Shown here piece by piece: positions 27,562 to 36,400 of a DNA stretch of 64,000 nt; position 1 is the first letter of the stretch, and each line of letters starts with the position of its first letter. The notes under the pieces are model-generated. The model was not told the origin of the DNA. It did not search any database and saw only the letters and a program-made list of their open reading frames with translations. Both the position numbers and the translations under genes were made by a program. This DNA comes from Pedobacter sp. KBS0701 (GTDB taxonomy: Bacteria > Bacteroidota > Bacteroidia > Sphingobacteriales > Sphingobacteriaceae), in the NCBI RefSeq assembly GCF_005938645.2, contig NZ_CP042171.1, positions 620,001 to 684,000 on the forward strand, in the 5' to 3' direction.

Positions 27562-27939
27562 TAATCTGATTTAAAATTCATTATTAAATTATTAGAAAAC
27601 TGTATCATAAAGACAATTTCTTGATTTTTGTTGCCATTGATTAAGATCATCCTTATCAATATCACATTATACCAAATCTTGTATAGTGTATTCACCATCC
27701 ATTCATAGCAATAAATTCAGGCAGCGTTCATAAACTAGCTATAAGCTACCAACAGATGCTTTGCACGTAGAGTAATTGAAAAAGAGTACTCCAAATCAGT
27801 AAGTAGGGTAAAACTTGTCAAAATACCGGGAGATCCAGATTGTTAATTGAATTAACGATTCAAGTTTATAGATTTTATTTCAAACATTATATCTTAAATT
27901 CCGCCATTAAGCAGCGGATTTTTTTATTTTTGAACTATT
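27562..27939. other. Gap between coiled-coil pseudogene and DUF3467 gene
   Basis: AT-rich. I see no gene or repeat until the last 40 bp, where TCCGC/GCGGA with a T-run (27900-27925) forms a terminator-like hairpin that overlaps the next gene's promoter. Confidence 0.5.
27925..27932 (+). promoter_or_regulatory. -7 element of the DUF3467 gene
   Basis: TATTTTTG is an exact TAnnTTTG, 7 bp before the ATG at 27940. The mRNA would be leaderless or nearly so. No -33 TTTG is visible; the position is taken by the small hairpin. Confidence 0.5.
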
Positions 27940-28251
27940 ATGGAAGAACAACAAAACGAGAACCAATTAAATATAGAGTTATCTGAAGAAATTGCTGAAG
28001 GAATTTTTTCTAACCTGGCTATTATTACCCATTCAAATACTGAATTTGTATTGGATTTTATTCGTGTAATGCCCGGAATACCAAAAGCAAAGGTAAAATC
28101 GAGGATTATTTTAACGCCAGAACACGCAAAACGTTTATTATCAGCTTTAGAAGATAATATTCAAAAATTCGAAGCCGTAAACGGCCGGATTAAAACCCAG
28201 GAAGAACCACCTTTTCCTATGGGGTTTGGTGGGCCGACTGCTCAAGCCTAA
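27940..28251 (+). CDS. DUF3467 family protein
   Basis: 103 aa. It matches the DUF3467 pattern: a strand with AEGIFSNLAIITHSNTEFVLDF (about residues 18-39) followed by RVMPGIPKAKVKSRIILTPEHAKRLL and a Pro/Gly tail. It is small, soluble and widespread in Bacteroidetes, very often just downstream of rpoC. The biochemical role is not known. The linkage to rpoC suggests, but does not show, a transcription-related function. Confidence 0.85.
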   Translation: MEEQQNENQLNIELSEEIAEGIFSNLAIITHSNTEFVLDFIRVMPGIPKAKVKSRIILTPEHAKRLLSALEDNIQKFEAVNGRIKTQEEPPFPMGFGGPTAQA

Positions 28252-28268
28252 AACGCATAAAATTCTTA

Positions 28269-28286
28269 CAAACAAATATTTGTTTG
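28269..28286. promoter_or_regulatory. Perfect 18-bp palindrome (candidate operator)
   Basis: CAAACAAATATTTGTTTG at 28269-28286 is a perfect inverted repeat. It contains the -33 TTTG of the porin promoter (28279-28282), so a bound dimeric regulator would block RNA polymerase. The size and AT-rich form suit a TetR- or MarR-type operator. The regulator is not encoded nearby. Confidence 0.6.
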
Positions 28287-28310
28287 CTATGTTAGCATAA
28301 TATATATTTG
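28279..28310 (+). promoter_or_regulatory. Promoter of the FadL-type porin gene
   Basis: TTTG (28279-28282), a 20-bp spacer and TATATTTG (28303-28310) form a perfect match to the Bacteroidetes consensus. The predicted start is about 28317, 11 nt before the ATG. Confidence 0.8.
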
Positions 28311-28327
28311 TGTATAACCATTTATAA

Positions 28328-29551
28328 ATGAAAAAATTTTTATTGAGCGCATTACTTTCTGCTCCACTTTGGGTTTTGGGGCAGGGTTTCCAGGTTAATT
28401 TACAAGGTCAGAAACAAATTGGTATGGCAGGTGCAGGTTCTGCATTGGCTTTAGATGAGGCTTCTGTATTTTACAATCCCGGTGCAGTAACTTTCTTAGA
28501 GAAAAACTCAGTTTCCGCAGGTGTAAACCCACTATTATTTAAATCAGCTTTTAAACAGAGCGGTTCGAATGTTACAGAAGATGTAAAGAATAAAATTGCT
28601 CCTCCTTTCGAATTTTATGCAGTCTGGGGACCAAAATCAAATAAGTGGAAGCTAGGCCTGGGTGTTTATACTCCATTTGGTGGTTTAGTTGACTGGGGAA
28701 ATGACTGGTCTGGTAAATATGCGTTAACCTCATTAAATTTAAAAGCCATCTATTTTCAGCCTACTCTAAGTATTAAAATTACGGATCGTATTGGTATAGG
28801 TGCTGGTTTTGTATATAATCATGGAGATGTAAATCTTCAAAGGGCACTACCGGTAAACTATCCCGACGGGCGCTCTGGCCATGTTACATTAGATGGTACT
28901 GGTAAAGGTTACGGATGGAATGCTGGTTTATATATTAAAACCTTAAGCAATATATCTTTTGCCCTCGTTCATAAATCGAAAGTAATCACCAAATTGGATG
29001 GTGGTACTGCAGATTTTACAGTTCCGCAATCGTTAACAGGATCTTTTCCTGCTGGCAATACATTCAATGCCGAACTGCCTTTACCAGCAACAACCAGTTT
29101 AGGTGTAGGTATCCCTTTATCGAAAAGTACAGTTTTGGCATTTGATGCAAGTTGGGTACAATGGCACATTTACAAAGAACTGGCTTTTGATTATGCAACA
29201 AATACTTCGGCCTTAGCTGATACAAAATCAGCACGAAATTATCGTGATGGTTCTTCGTTTAAATTGGGTATTAACCACCAGGCCTCAGAAAAACTTGCAT
29301 TAAGGGCAGGGGTTGGTTATGCTTTTTCTCCAGTTCAGGACGGTTATGTAACACCAGAAGCACCAGATGCTGATCGTTACATCTTAAGTGCAGGTTTAGG
29401 TTATACACCAACCAGTCATTTCGAAGTGAATGCCTCTTTCTTCTTTGAAGATGTTAAATCGCGTAAACAGAAGAACATCGAAACGGGCCTGGATGGTACC
29501 TTTAAAACTTTGGTTTATGCACCAGGTATTTCGTTAACTTATAAATGGTAG
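28328..29551 (+). CDS. Outer-membrane transport protein, OmpP1/FadL/TodX family
   Basis: 407 aa. Signal peptide MKKFLLSALLSAPLWVLGQG, then the FadL N-terminal hatch motif (GFQVNLQGQKQIGMAGAGSALALDEASVFYNPG, quoted in part as QKQIGMAGAGSALALDEAS), many alternating beta strands, and a terminal aromatic residue (TYKW) as in outer-membrane barrels. Members import long-chain fatty acids or other hydrophobic compounds. It is followed after 12 nt by an SGNH lipoprotein gene, so the pair may release and take up lipid-like substrates (inference). The promoter overlaps a perfect palindrome. Confidence 0.88.
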   Translation: MKKFLLSALLSAPLWVLGQGFQVNLQGQKQIGMAGAGSALALDEASVFYNPGAVTFLEKNSVSAGVNPLLFKSAFKQSGSNVTEDVKNKIAPPFEFYAVWGPKSNKWKLGLGVYTPFGGLVDWGNDWSGKYALTSLNLKAIYFQPTLSIKITDRIGIGAGFVYNHGDVNLQRALPVNYPDGRSGHVTLDGTGKGYGWNAGLYIKTLSNISFALVHKSKVITKLDGGTADFTVPQSLTGSFPAGNTFNAELPLPATTSLGVGIPLSKSTVLAFDASWVQWHIYKELAFDYATNTSALADTKSARNYRDGSSFKLGINHQASEKLALRAGVGYAFSPVQDGYVTPEAPDADRYILSAGLGYTPTSHFEVNASFFFEDVKSRKQKNIETGLDGTFKTLVYAPGISLTYKW

Positions 29552-29563
29552 GAGAGCTTACAA

Positions 29564-30856
29564 ATGAAAAAATATATATTAAATAGTTTCGTAGCTGCTG
29601 CCATTCTTTTTACCGCAGCCTGCAAACCAGAAATAGAAACACCAGCGGGTACATCGGCAGGACAAGCGAATTTCAGCAAATACATTGCTGTGGGTAATTC
29701 ATTAACTTCAGGTTATGCAGATGGAGGCTTATATTTAGAAGGCCAGAAAGTCGCATACCCGAATTTAATTGCAGTAAAGATGTCTTCAGTAGGGGGCGGA
29801 GCTTTTACTTCTCCATTTTTTACCGAAGAGCATTCCAATGGCTCAGGTTATATTTCTTTAACAGCACTGGTTAATGGTACACCAACTTTAACTCCTGTAA
29901 TTGATAAGCTTGCTATAAGAGATGCAGCTAAGCATTTAGACAAATATAGCGGCGAAATTCAAAACCTAGGTATTCCGGGCATGCGTGTTGATTTGGCTTT
30001 TGCACCAGCATTTAGTGCAGCAAATCCATTTTTTGAACGTTTATTAACCGATGCCCAGGTAGGTACTACAAGTTATTTTCAATATGTTCAAACCAAAAAC
30101 CATACTTTCTTTTCATTGTGGCTTGGAAATAATGACGTATTAGGTTATGCTTTAAATGGAGCGGTAACTGTGGCTACTGATCCAACTACCACTTTAACTG
30201 ATAAGGTTACCTTCTCTTCTTTGTATGCTAATTTTTTAAATGCGTTAACTGCTGGTGGCCAAAAAGGTATTGTAGGTACTATTCCTGATGTAACTGCTGT
30301 TCCTTATTTTAACACGGTAACGGTGGCGGCTTTATTAAATGCCGCTAAGGCAATTAATCCAGCGGCAGCAGCTATTTATATCCAAACTGGAGTAGGTACG
30401 GTAAGGCCTGCAACTGCTGAAGATTTAATCCGTTTGCCGTTTCAATCAGAAGGCATATTTGGAAAACCAAATAGTTCTGGCATTCCTTATGGTTTGCACC
30501 CTTTAAATCCGATTGAAAATAAGTGGGTATTGGATAAGGATGAAGTGATTAAAGTGAAGGATTATGTAACTAGCTACAATAGCAGCATTAAATCTTTAGC
30601 TACAAGCAAAGGTTTAGCCATTGCAGATACTTATGCTTATTTTAATCAGGTTAAAACCGGTATTAATGTTCAGGGTGTCGGTATCAACGCTTCATTTATT
30701 ACCGGTGGCGCATTCTCTTTAGATGGCATTCACTTAACGCCACGTGGAAATGCGGTAATTGCCAATGTATTTATCGATGCCATTAATGCTAAATACGGTT
30801 CTACTGTACCAAACATTGATATTACGCAATACAGAGGGGTGAAATTCCCGAATTAA
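29564..30856 (+). CDS. SGNH/GDSL-type hydrolase lipoprotein
   Basis: 430 aa. The lipobox FTAAC places the lipidated Cys at about residue 20. All four SGNH blocks are recognisable: GNSLTSGY (block I Ser, about 44-51), a Gly in the GIPGMRV region, GNND (block III Asn, about 189-192), and DGIHLTPRGN (block V Asp and His, about 392-401). It should be an esterase or lipase on the outer membrane. In Bacteroidetes this type is usually paired with a FadL-like porin, as here. The leader contains TAGGAGA 7-8 nt before the ATG, an SD-like sequence weaker than those of rpsU and hpf. Confidence 0.87.
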   Translation: MKKYILNSFVAAAILFTAACKPEIETPAGTSAGQANFSKYIAVGNSLTSGYADGGLYLEGQKVAYPNLIAVKMSSVGGGAFTSPFFTEEHSNGSGYISLTALVNGTPTLTPVIDKLAIRDAAKHLDKYSGEIQNLGIPGMRVDLAFAPAFSAANPFFERLLTDAQVGTTSYFQYVQTKNHTFFSLWLGNNDVLGYALNGAVTVATDPTTTLTDKVTFSSLYANFLNALTAGGQKGIVGTIPDVTAVPYFNTVTVAALLNAAKAINPAAAAIYIQTGVGTVRPATAEDLIRLPFQSEGIFGKPNSSGIPYGLHPLNPIENKWVLDKDEVIKVKDYVTSYNSSIKSLATSKGLAIADTYAYFNQVKTGINVQGVGINASFITGGAFSLDGIHLTPRGNAVIANVFIDAINAKYGSTVPNIDITQYRGVKFPN

Positions 30857-30877
30857 CCCAAAAAGATTTTATATTTT

Positions 30878-30909
30878 AAAAGGTTCTAACGCTGTTAGGA
30901 CCTTTTTTA
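30878..30909. terminator. Bidirectional terminator between SGNH lipoprotein and miaA
   Basis: AAAAGGTTCTAAC pairs with GTTAGGACCTTTT (one G-U), with T-tract on the plus strand and A-tract upstream. It lies between convergent genes. Confidence 0.75.
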
Positions 30910-31815
30910 TTTTAGCCTATCATGGATAAGATTGATTACCTTTTCTTTTTCAATAGGTTCAAACCAATTGATCTCTTCATCTCTCCTGAACCAGGTGAGC
31001 TGGCGTTTGGCAAAGCGACGTGTATTTTGTTTAATTGCCGAAACAGCATCTTCAAGAGATAACTTTCCGTCCAGGTAATCGAAAAGTTCACTGTAACCTA
31101 CTGTGTTTAAGGCATTGTATTTTTTAAAGGGTATTAACGATTTTACTTCATCTACTAAACCATCGGCAATCATTTGGTCAACCCTTCTGTTAATTCTATC
31201 ATAGAGAACAGCCCGATCGGTATTTAAACCAATTTTGATGATATTAAATGGCCTTTCCTTTTTTGTAGCTGAAAGCATTGAAGAAAGTTTTTGACCTGTT
31301 GATAAAAATACCTCCAGACCCCTGATCATTCTTTGTGGATTTTGTTGATCTACTTTTGCAAAATATTCTGGGTCTAATTGGGCCAGTTGATTTTGTATAA
31401 CTGCTAAACCTTCTTCTTCAAACTGTTTATTCAGCCTTTCCCTGATCGATAAATCGATATCTGGCATTTCATCCAAGCCATTTAATAATGCGTTTACATA
31501 TAATCCTGAACCCCCGACCATAATAGCCAGAGCGTGGTTTTTGAAAATTTGATCGAGGGTATTTAGACTTTCTATTTCAAAATCGCCTGTACTAAATAGT
31601 TGTGAAACCGAATGTGAATCGATAAAATGATGTTTTGCCGCTGCTAATTCCATAGCGTTGGGCTTTGCTGTGCCGATGGCCATTTCCTTAAAAAACTGGC
31701 GTGAATCTGCAGAAATAATTTCTGTGCCAAAATGCTGAGCCAGTTGAATAGCCAAAGCTGTTTTGCCAATTGCAGTAGGACCAACAATGGATATCAAGGT
31801 TTTTGGTTGAGGCAT
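30907..31815 (-). CDS. miaA: tRNA dimethylallyltransferase
   Basis: 302 aa, normal length. P-loop GPTAIGKTALA (about residues 11-21), SADSRQFFKEMAIGTAKP (about 37-54, substrate-binding Asp/Ser loop), and the later TVGYSELFDYLDG and RRFAKRQLTWFRR motifs, all diagnostic of MiaA. It adds a dimethylallyl group from DMAPP to A37 of tRNAs that read UNN codons. Convergent with the SGNH gene. It lies downstream of the pRiA4b-type gene but is separated from it by a terminator. Confidence 0.96.
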   Translation of the reverse strand: MPQPKTLISIVGPTAIGKTALAIQLAQHFGTEIISADSRQFFKEMAIGTAKPNAMELAAAKHHFIDSHSVSQLFSTGDFEIESLNTLDQIFKNHALAIMVGGSGLYVNALLNGLDEMPDIDLSIRERLNKQFEEEGLAVIQNQLAQLDPEYFAKVDQQNPQRMIRGLEVFLSTGQKLSSMLSATKKERPFNIIKIGLNTDRAVLYDRINRRVDQMIADGLVDEVKSLIPFKKYNALNTVGYSELFDYLDGKLSLEDAVSAIKQNTRRFAKRQLTWFRRDEEINWFEPIEKEKVINLIHDRLK

Positions 31816-31832
31816 GGGGTTTGTATAAAATA

Positions 31833-31864
31833 AAGGCTGCCAAATTTAAATATTTGGCAGCCTT
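31833..31864 (-). terminator. Terminator between the pRiA4b-type gene and miaA
   Basis: AAGGCTGCCAAAT (31833-31845) and ATTTGGCAGCCTT (31852-31864) are perfectly complementary. On the minus strand the hairpin is followed by a T-rich stretch. Confidence 0.85.
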
Positions 31865-31887
31865 TTGTAGTATTATTTTGTTGCTAA

Positions 31888-32535
31888 TTAATAGTCGTCT
31901 TTATGGCTATCATCTTCGAAGTTATCGCTATCAGAAAATTCATCTCCAAATTCGTCTTCTTCATTTTCCTCATCTTCATCTCTCTCTTCTTCATTAATGC
32001 CCATTTCGCCCATGGCTTCTAATTCGTCGGTGTCTTCAGGTACAAAATTCATTTCATTTAAGAAATCAAATTCGCTGGCAGCCGCAGCAGCACCTCTGGG
32101 GTCAACAGCTTGTGGACTATTCTGTTCCATTATTTTTGGTGCTTCGCCAGTGCTTTTAGCTAAAAATGGGTATTCGATATTTGGGTCCGCGTCAAGAATA
32201 ATTTTTACCAATTCTACATGGAAATCATAAGGGCGATCGAAATTATAGATGTAGTAAAACTTTTGATGCGGATCTTCAATAAAACCACTCAGTTTAGAAT
32301 TCTCCATTAAAACAACACGGTCTTTTTTACGCTCGCTAGGTAAATAAGCAATTTCATCACCTTTTAACCAATTATCAGTGCTTACGTAAAAAGAGGAAGA
32401 TTTTTCGGCATTATAACCTGTAGATCTGTGAATAGCCTTATGGAGGTCTTCAAATGTTTGGTTTGATTTAATGTCGATCTCTCTCACAACATCATCAAAA
32501 TCTTCGAAAGTAATTCTAAATTTATAAATAGCCAT
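31888..32535 (-). CDS. Plasmid pRiA4b ORF-3-like protein with acidic C-terminal tail
   Basis: 215 aa from ATG 32535 (MAIYKFRITFEDFDD). In-frame starts up to 32616 would add a tail with no family support. The N-terminal 140 residues match the pRiA4b ORF-3 family (FRITFEDFDDVVREIDIKS, then a DPHQKFYYIYNFDRPYDFHV block). Members occur on plasmids and next to IS1096-type elements, and widely on chromosomes. Function is unknown. The last 45 or so residues (from about 175) are almost all Glu, Asp, Asn and Ser, ending DDSHKDDY. Such a tail could mimic nucleic acid or bind basic proteins (inference). Neighbours miaA and cca both act on tRNA. Confidence 0.8.
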   Translation of the reverse strand: MAIYKFRITFEDFDDVVREIDIKSNQTFEDLHKAIHRSTGYNAEKSSSFYVSTDNWLKGDEIAYLPSERKKDRVVLMENSKLSGFIEDPHQKFYYIYNFDRPYDFHVELVKIILDADPNIEYPFLAKSTGEAPKIMEQNSPQAVDPRGAAAAASEFDFLNEMNFVPEDTDELEAMGEMGINEEERDEDEENEEDEFGDEFSDSDNFEDDSHKDDY

Positions 32536-32634
32536 TATTGTATTTTGGAATCGTAAAAATAAAGTTAATTTATAATTACCACAAACATGATGTGCCATAA
32601 AAGACACCATATTCATATTGTTACGGCAATTAAA

Positions 32635-34041
32635 TTATTTATTAACAGGATTTAATCCCATTTGTTTTGCCTGATTGAGCATAAAATTAAACGCTTCCTG
32701 GTAATCATTTGTGATCTCACCTTCCAATATCGCCTCACGGATGGCATTTTTAATTATGCCGACTTCTTTGCCTGCATTAAGAGCAAAAGTTTCCATAATA
32801 TCGTTACCAGAAATTGGAGGTTGCCAGTTTCTGATTTTATCGCGTTCCTCTACGTCCTTTAGCTTTTGTTTTACCAGTTCAAAGTTATTTCTATATTTTG
32901 TTTTTTTGTATTCGTTTTTCGTTGTGACATCGGCATTGCAGAGTAACATTAAGCTTTCAATTTCTTCTCCGGCATCAAAAAGTAATCGCCTTACGGCAGA
33001 ATCAGTAACGGTTTCCTGTGCCAGAACAATCGGGCGTAAATGAAGCTGCACCAGTTTTTGCACATACTTCATCTTTTCATTTAAAGGAAGTTTTAGTTGT
33101 GCAAAAATTTTGGGAACCATGCGGGCGCCACGGTCTTCATGACCGTGAAATGTCCAACCATGGCCTTCTTCAAAACGTTTGGTTGCTGGTTTGGCAATAT
33201 CATGCAAAATAGCTGCCCAGCGTAACCATAAATCATCGGTATCTGCACAGATGTTATCCAATACCTCTAAAGTGTGGTAGAAGTTGTCTTTATGGCCTTT
33301 TCCCTTAATAATTTCCACGCCATAAAGCTGTGCCATTTGAGGAAAAATGATATGCAATAATCCGGTATTAAAAAGATGTTTAAAACCTATAGACGGTTTT
33401 TTAGATAAGATGATTTTATTCATCTCATCAGTAATCCGCTCCCTGGAAACAATGCTGATGCGCTGCTTCTGTGTTTTAATGGCATTAAGCGCTGCCGGAT
33501 CGATATCGAAATTAAGTTGTGAAGCAAAGCGGATGGCCCGCATCATGCGCAATGGATCATCCGAAAAAGTAATTTCCGGATCGAGCGGGGTACGGATCAG
33601 TTTATTTTCTAAATCTTTAACCCCATCAAAAGGATCTAAAAGTTCGCCAAAATGCGCAGCATTTAAATTAATTGCCAATGCATTGATGGTAAAATCCCTG
33701 CGGAGCTGATCGTCTTCTAAAGTGCCGTCTTCAACAATGGGTTTACGCGAATCCGATCGGTATGACTCTTTTCTCGCTCCTACAAATTCGACCTCTAAAT
33801 CCTGATATTTGATGTTTGCCGTACCAAAGTTCTTAAATACAGCCACTTTGGTACCTAATTTTCGGCCTACAGCTTCTGCATATTCGATTCCACTACCCAC
33901 CACAACTACATCAATATCTTTTGAAGGGCGATCTAAAAATAAATCGCGAACAAATCCCCCGATGACATAAGCTTCGGTTCTGCTTTTATCGGCAATTAAG
34001 GATAAAGTTTTAAATATTGGATTTTGTAGGTGTTGTTGCAT
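32635..34041 (-). CDS. cca: CCA tRNA nucleotidyltransferase / poly(A) polymerase family with HD domain
   Basis: About 468 aa from ATG 34041; a TTG one codon earlier is possible. The nucleotidyltransferase head has YVIGGFVRDLFL (about residues 24-35) and the catalytic DIDVVVVG (about 39-46), then RRDFTINALAIN. The middle carries an HD domain (WAAILHDIAKPATKRF, about 250-265). No tRNA gene in this window encodes its own CCA, so a CCA-adding enzyme is required. Whether this copy does the whole CCA or only part cannot be told from sequence. It is 99 bp upstream (minus strand) of the pRiA4b-type gene. Confidence 0.9.
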   Translation of the reverse strand: MQQHLQNPIFKTLSLIADKSRTEAYVIGGFVRDLFLDRPSKDIDVVVVGSGIEYAEAVGRKLGTKVAVFKNFGTANIKYQDLEVEFVGARKESYRSDSRKPIVEDGTLEDDQLRRDFTINALAINLNAAHFGELLDPFDGVKDLENKLIRTPLDPEITFSDDPLRMMRAIRFASQLNFDIDPAALNAIKTQKQRISIVSRERITDEMNKIILSKKPSIGFKHLFNTGLLHIIFPQMAQLYGVEIIKGKGHKDNFYHTLEVLDNICADTDDLWLRWAAILHDIAKPATKRFEEGHGWTFHGHEDRGARMVPKIFAQLKLPLNEKMKYVQKLVQLHLRPIVLAQETVTDSAVRRLLFDAGEEIESLMLLCNADVTTKNEYKKTKYRNNFELVKQKLKDVEERDKIRNWQPPISGNDIMETFALNAGKEVGIIKNAIREAILEGEITNDYQEAFNFMLNQAKQMGLNPVNK

Positions 34042-34056
34042 CAAGTTAGTTATTTT

Positions 34057-34119
34057 GTCACGCCGAGATGGAAAGCGTCTGCGAGCTATGAAACAGATCT
34101 TTCATGCCTCAGGATGACA
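34057..34119. repeat. Short degraded copy of the CGTCATTTCGA repeat family
   Basis: GTCACGCCGAGATGGAAAGC...CAGATCTTTCATGCCTCAGGATGACA. Terminal GTCA/TGAC and the 'agatctttc' word match the larger copies. Between cca and the Sua5-type gene. Confidence 0.5.
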
Positions 34120-34143
34120 ATAAGAATTACAAAAGTAATAAAA

Positions 34144-34710
34144 TTACTTCCGAATAAATTCAAATTGTCCACCAGGAGAAAGTTTCATAATGGTCGATGG
34201 TTTTCTACTGCTTCGATTTTCCTGCTCAAAGTCTACCACGTAATCAACTGCATCAAGAATAGCCGGATCAATATCATCAAAGAATTTTGGTGAAGGTTGT
34301 CCGCTTAGATTTGCAGAGGTTGATACGATAGGTTTTCGAAAACGTTGGATTAATGGTGTGCAAAAATCATGTTTAACAATCCTGATGCCTACACTACCAT
34401 CAGCATTGATTACATTTTGGGCCAGGTTTTTGGCATCCGAAAAAATGATGGTCAGTGGGTTTTCTGCATATTCGATCAAATCGTAAGCCACGTCAGGTAT
34501 TTCTGCAACATAACTTTGCAGTTTGCTGTCTACATCGAGTAAAACGATTAAGCTCTTTTCGGCCGGACGGTTTTTTATTTTAAGCACTTTATCCACGGCT
34601 TCAGGATTGGTAGCATCGCAGCCTATTCCCCAAATGGTGTCGGTAGGATAGAGGATTACCCCACCCGATTTTAATACTTCAAAAGCTTTGTTAATCTCGT
34701 CTCTTAGCAT
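34144..34710 (-). CDS. L-threonylcarbamoyladenylate synthase (Sua5/YciO/YrdC family)
   Basis: 188 aa, a stand-alone YrdC domain. ILYPTDTIWGIGCDATNPEA (about residues 19-38), KIKNRPAEKSLIVLL (about 45-59, the KxRxxxxP(L) substrate loop) and the STSANLSGQPSP motif (about 143-154) are all present. It makes threonylcarbamoyl-AMP from Thr, bicarbonate and ATP for t6A37 modification of tRNAs. It is the third tRNA-related gene in this stretch after miaA and cca. The gene is divergent from the GLPGLI gene. Confidence 0.92.
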   Translation of the reverse strand: MLRDEINKAFEVLKSGGVILYPTDTIWGIGCDATNPEAVDKVLKIKNRPAEKSLIVLLDVDSKLQSYVAEIPDVAYDLIEYAENPLTIIFSDAKNLAQNVINADGSVGIRIVKHDFCTPLIQRFRKPIVSTSANLSGQPSPKFFDDIDPAILDAVDYVVDFEQENRSSRKPSTIMKLSPGGQFEFIRK

Positions 34711-34805
34711 TTTGCAAAGTTAATTTATAAAGCGGAAGTTAAATAATGTTAATCTACGGTTTTTAACCTCCCAACTTCATATTTTTAAACAAACTCGAAA
34801 TTAAT

Positions 34806-35567
34806 ATGAAAAAAATAATAGTTATCACAATTTTCTTTTGCCTGTCTAAAGCGGTTATTGCCCAAAAAAAGATCATTTTTCATTATAGGAATATCGAAAA
34901 CTTAAACGGAAGAATTAGTGATGTAAAATTGGAGCAATACTTTTGCAACGGGAAGTCTTTAGAAATGCCAGTTGTAAATAAAAGCTTAAAGAACGATTCT
35001 TCTTATGCTGATCACGAAATGAATAGTAAAAAGATAATAGTTGGTGATCTAGAACGTATGCCATTTATCCTGAAATCAAACGATGGTACCGGGCTTATTT
35101 ATGCTGAAAATATCTGGCTAAAGAGTATGTTTTTGGTTTTTGATACGCTAAATAATTTTAACTGGGAAATATCAAATGAAAAGAAAAAGATCAATAATGA
35201 AATCTGTACAAAGGCTGAAACCGATTTTAGAGGTCGCAGATATATTGCCTGGTTTAAAAAAGACAATTTAACTAAAGTTGGTCCTTGGAAATTTGGGGGC
35301 TTGCCTGGAATTATATTTCAAGTATCCGATAATGAAAATATTTACAGTTATACCTTAGAAAATATTGAATATGTAGATCAATTTCCAGCAGAATTAAAAG
35401 TACCCAATGCTTACGCTAACGATGAAAAAATTAGTCACAGCATATTTATTTCGAAATGGAAAGCTAATAAAAGGGATTTGGAAAAAGATAATAATGTTCT
35501 TACTTATACATTAACAGGTTCAACAAATATTAAGAATATAGTTGCCCCGATAAAAGAGCTATATTGA
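34806..35567 (+). CDS. GLPGLI family secreted protein
   Basis: 253 aa with signal peptide MKKIIVITIFFCLSKAVIAQ. The family's name-giving motif is present as GPWKFGGLPGIIFQV (about residues 158-172), preceded by a typical AWFKKDN. Length is normal for the family, which is specific to Bacteroidetes. Proteins are periplasmic or outer-membrane associated; the function is unknown, though they often sit near outer-membrane transporters, which is not the case here. No partner gene is adjacent. Confidence 0.88.
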   Translation: MKKIIVITIFFCLSKAVIAQKKIIFHYRNIENLNGRISDVKLEQYFCNGKSLEMPVVNKSLKNDSSYADHEMNSKKIIVGDLERMPFILKSNDGTGLIYAENIWLKSMFLVFDTLNNFNWEISNEKKKINNEICTKAETDFRGRRYIAWFKKDNLTKVGPWKFGGLPGIIFQVSDNENIYSYTLENIEYVDQFPAELKVPNAYANDEKISHSIFISKWKANKRDLEKDNNVLTYTLTGSTNIKNIVAPIKELY

Positions 35568-35671
35568 TTTCTACGATTGTAACTTATTATTTATCATTTA
35601 TTTACTGCAGCCAATATGTTTTAATCCAATAAACCTGTATTTTAGTGATAGGTTATTAAATAAAACATAAA

Positions 35672-36223
35672 ATGAAACACACACTTAAATGGGGTATGCT
35701 GTTTACTATTGTAATGGCATTTACCAGTTGTATTGCCGTGCTTACGGCATCAGATTACGACAAAAAGATCGATTTTTCTAAGTTAAAATCCTTTGCTTAC
35801 TTCGAAAGAGGAATTGAACATTTAGAATTAAACAACCTGGACAAGCCCAGGATGTTAGATGCCCTTGAAACTGCCCTGGCTAAAAAGGGCTTTACTAAAG
35901 CTGGCCAACCAGATTTTTTGGTTAATGTAGTGATTTTGAGCAGCATTAATGCGAGGGCAGATTGGGGTTATAGTGGAGGCGGTTATCAATGGGATGCAGT
36001 TTCATCTTCGTACCAATGGAGAGATTCGCAATTCGGACCGCTCAACAGCAGCAAACAATATCAAACGGGTACCATTATCATTGATTTTTTGAATCCCGAA
36101 ACCAAAGCAATTATGTGGCACGGAGTAGGATCGGGCTTTAATTTTGATGATTATGAAAACAGGGAGGAAAGAATAAAACTGGCAGTAAAACAGATCTTAT
36201 CGGAATACCCGCCAATTTATTGA
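35672..36223 (+). CDS. DUF4136 lipoprotein, copy 1
   Basis: 183 aa, lipobox FTSC with lipidated Cys at about 20. The DUF4136 pattern is clear: ASDYDKKIDFSKLKSFAYF (about residues 27-45), FLVNVVI, then GTIIIDFLNPETKAIMWHG (about 133-151) and a terminal QILSEYPP. Such lipoproteins are presumed periplasm-facing envelope proteins of unknown function. The next gene is a paralogue. Confidence 0.88.
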   Translation: MKHTLKWGMLFTIVMAFTSCIAVLTASDYDKKIDFSKLKSFAYFERGIEHLELNNLDKPRMLDALETALAKKGFTKAGQPDFLVNVVILSSINARADWGYSGGGYQWDAVSSSYQWRDSQFGPLNSSKQYQTGTIIIDFLNPETKAIMWHGVGSGFNFDDYENREERIKLAVKQILSEYPPIY

Positions 36224-36400
36224 TTTATCCATTTAATCCAATTGTAAAATATTTAGTCTGAGTGATATAACGTCAAAACATAATCGAATAGAAATCGTTT
36301 TACAGATAACAATCTGATTGTAAAAAATGTTAAATGATTTGCCATTTGGTTTACAATATCGTTATATTTATGTCAGGTTATTTATACAACAGCGCACAAA

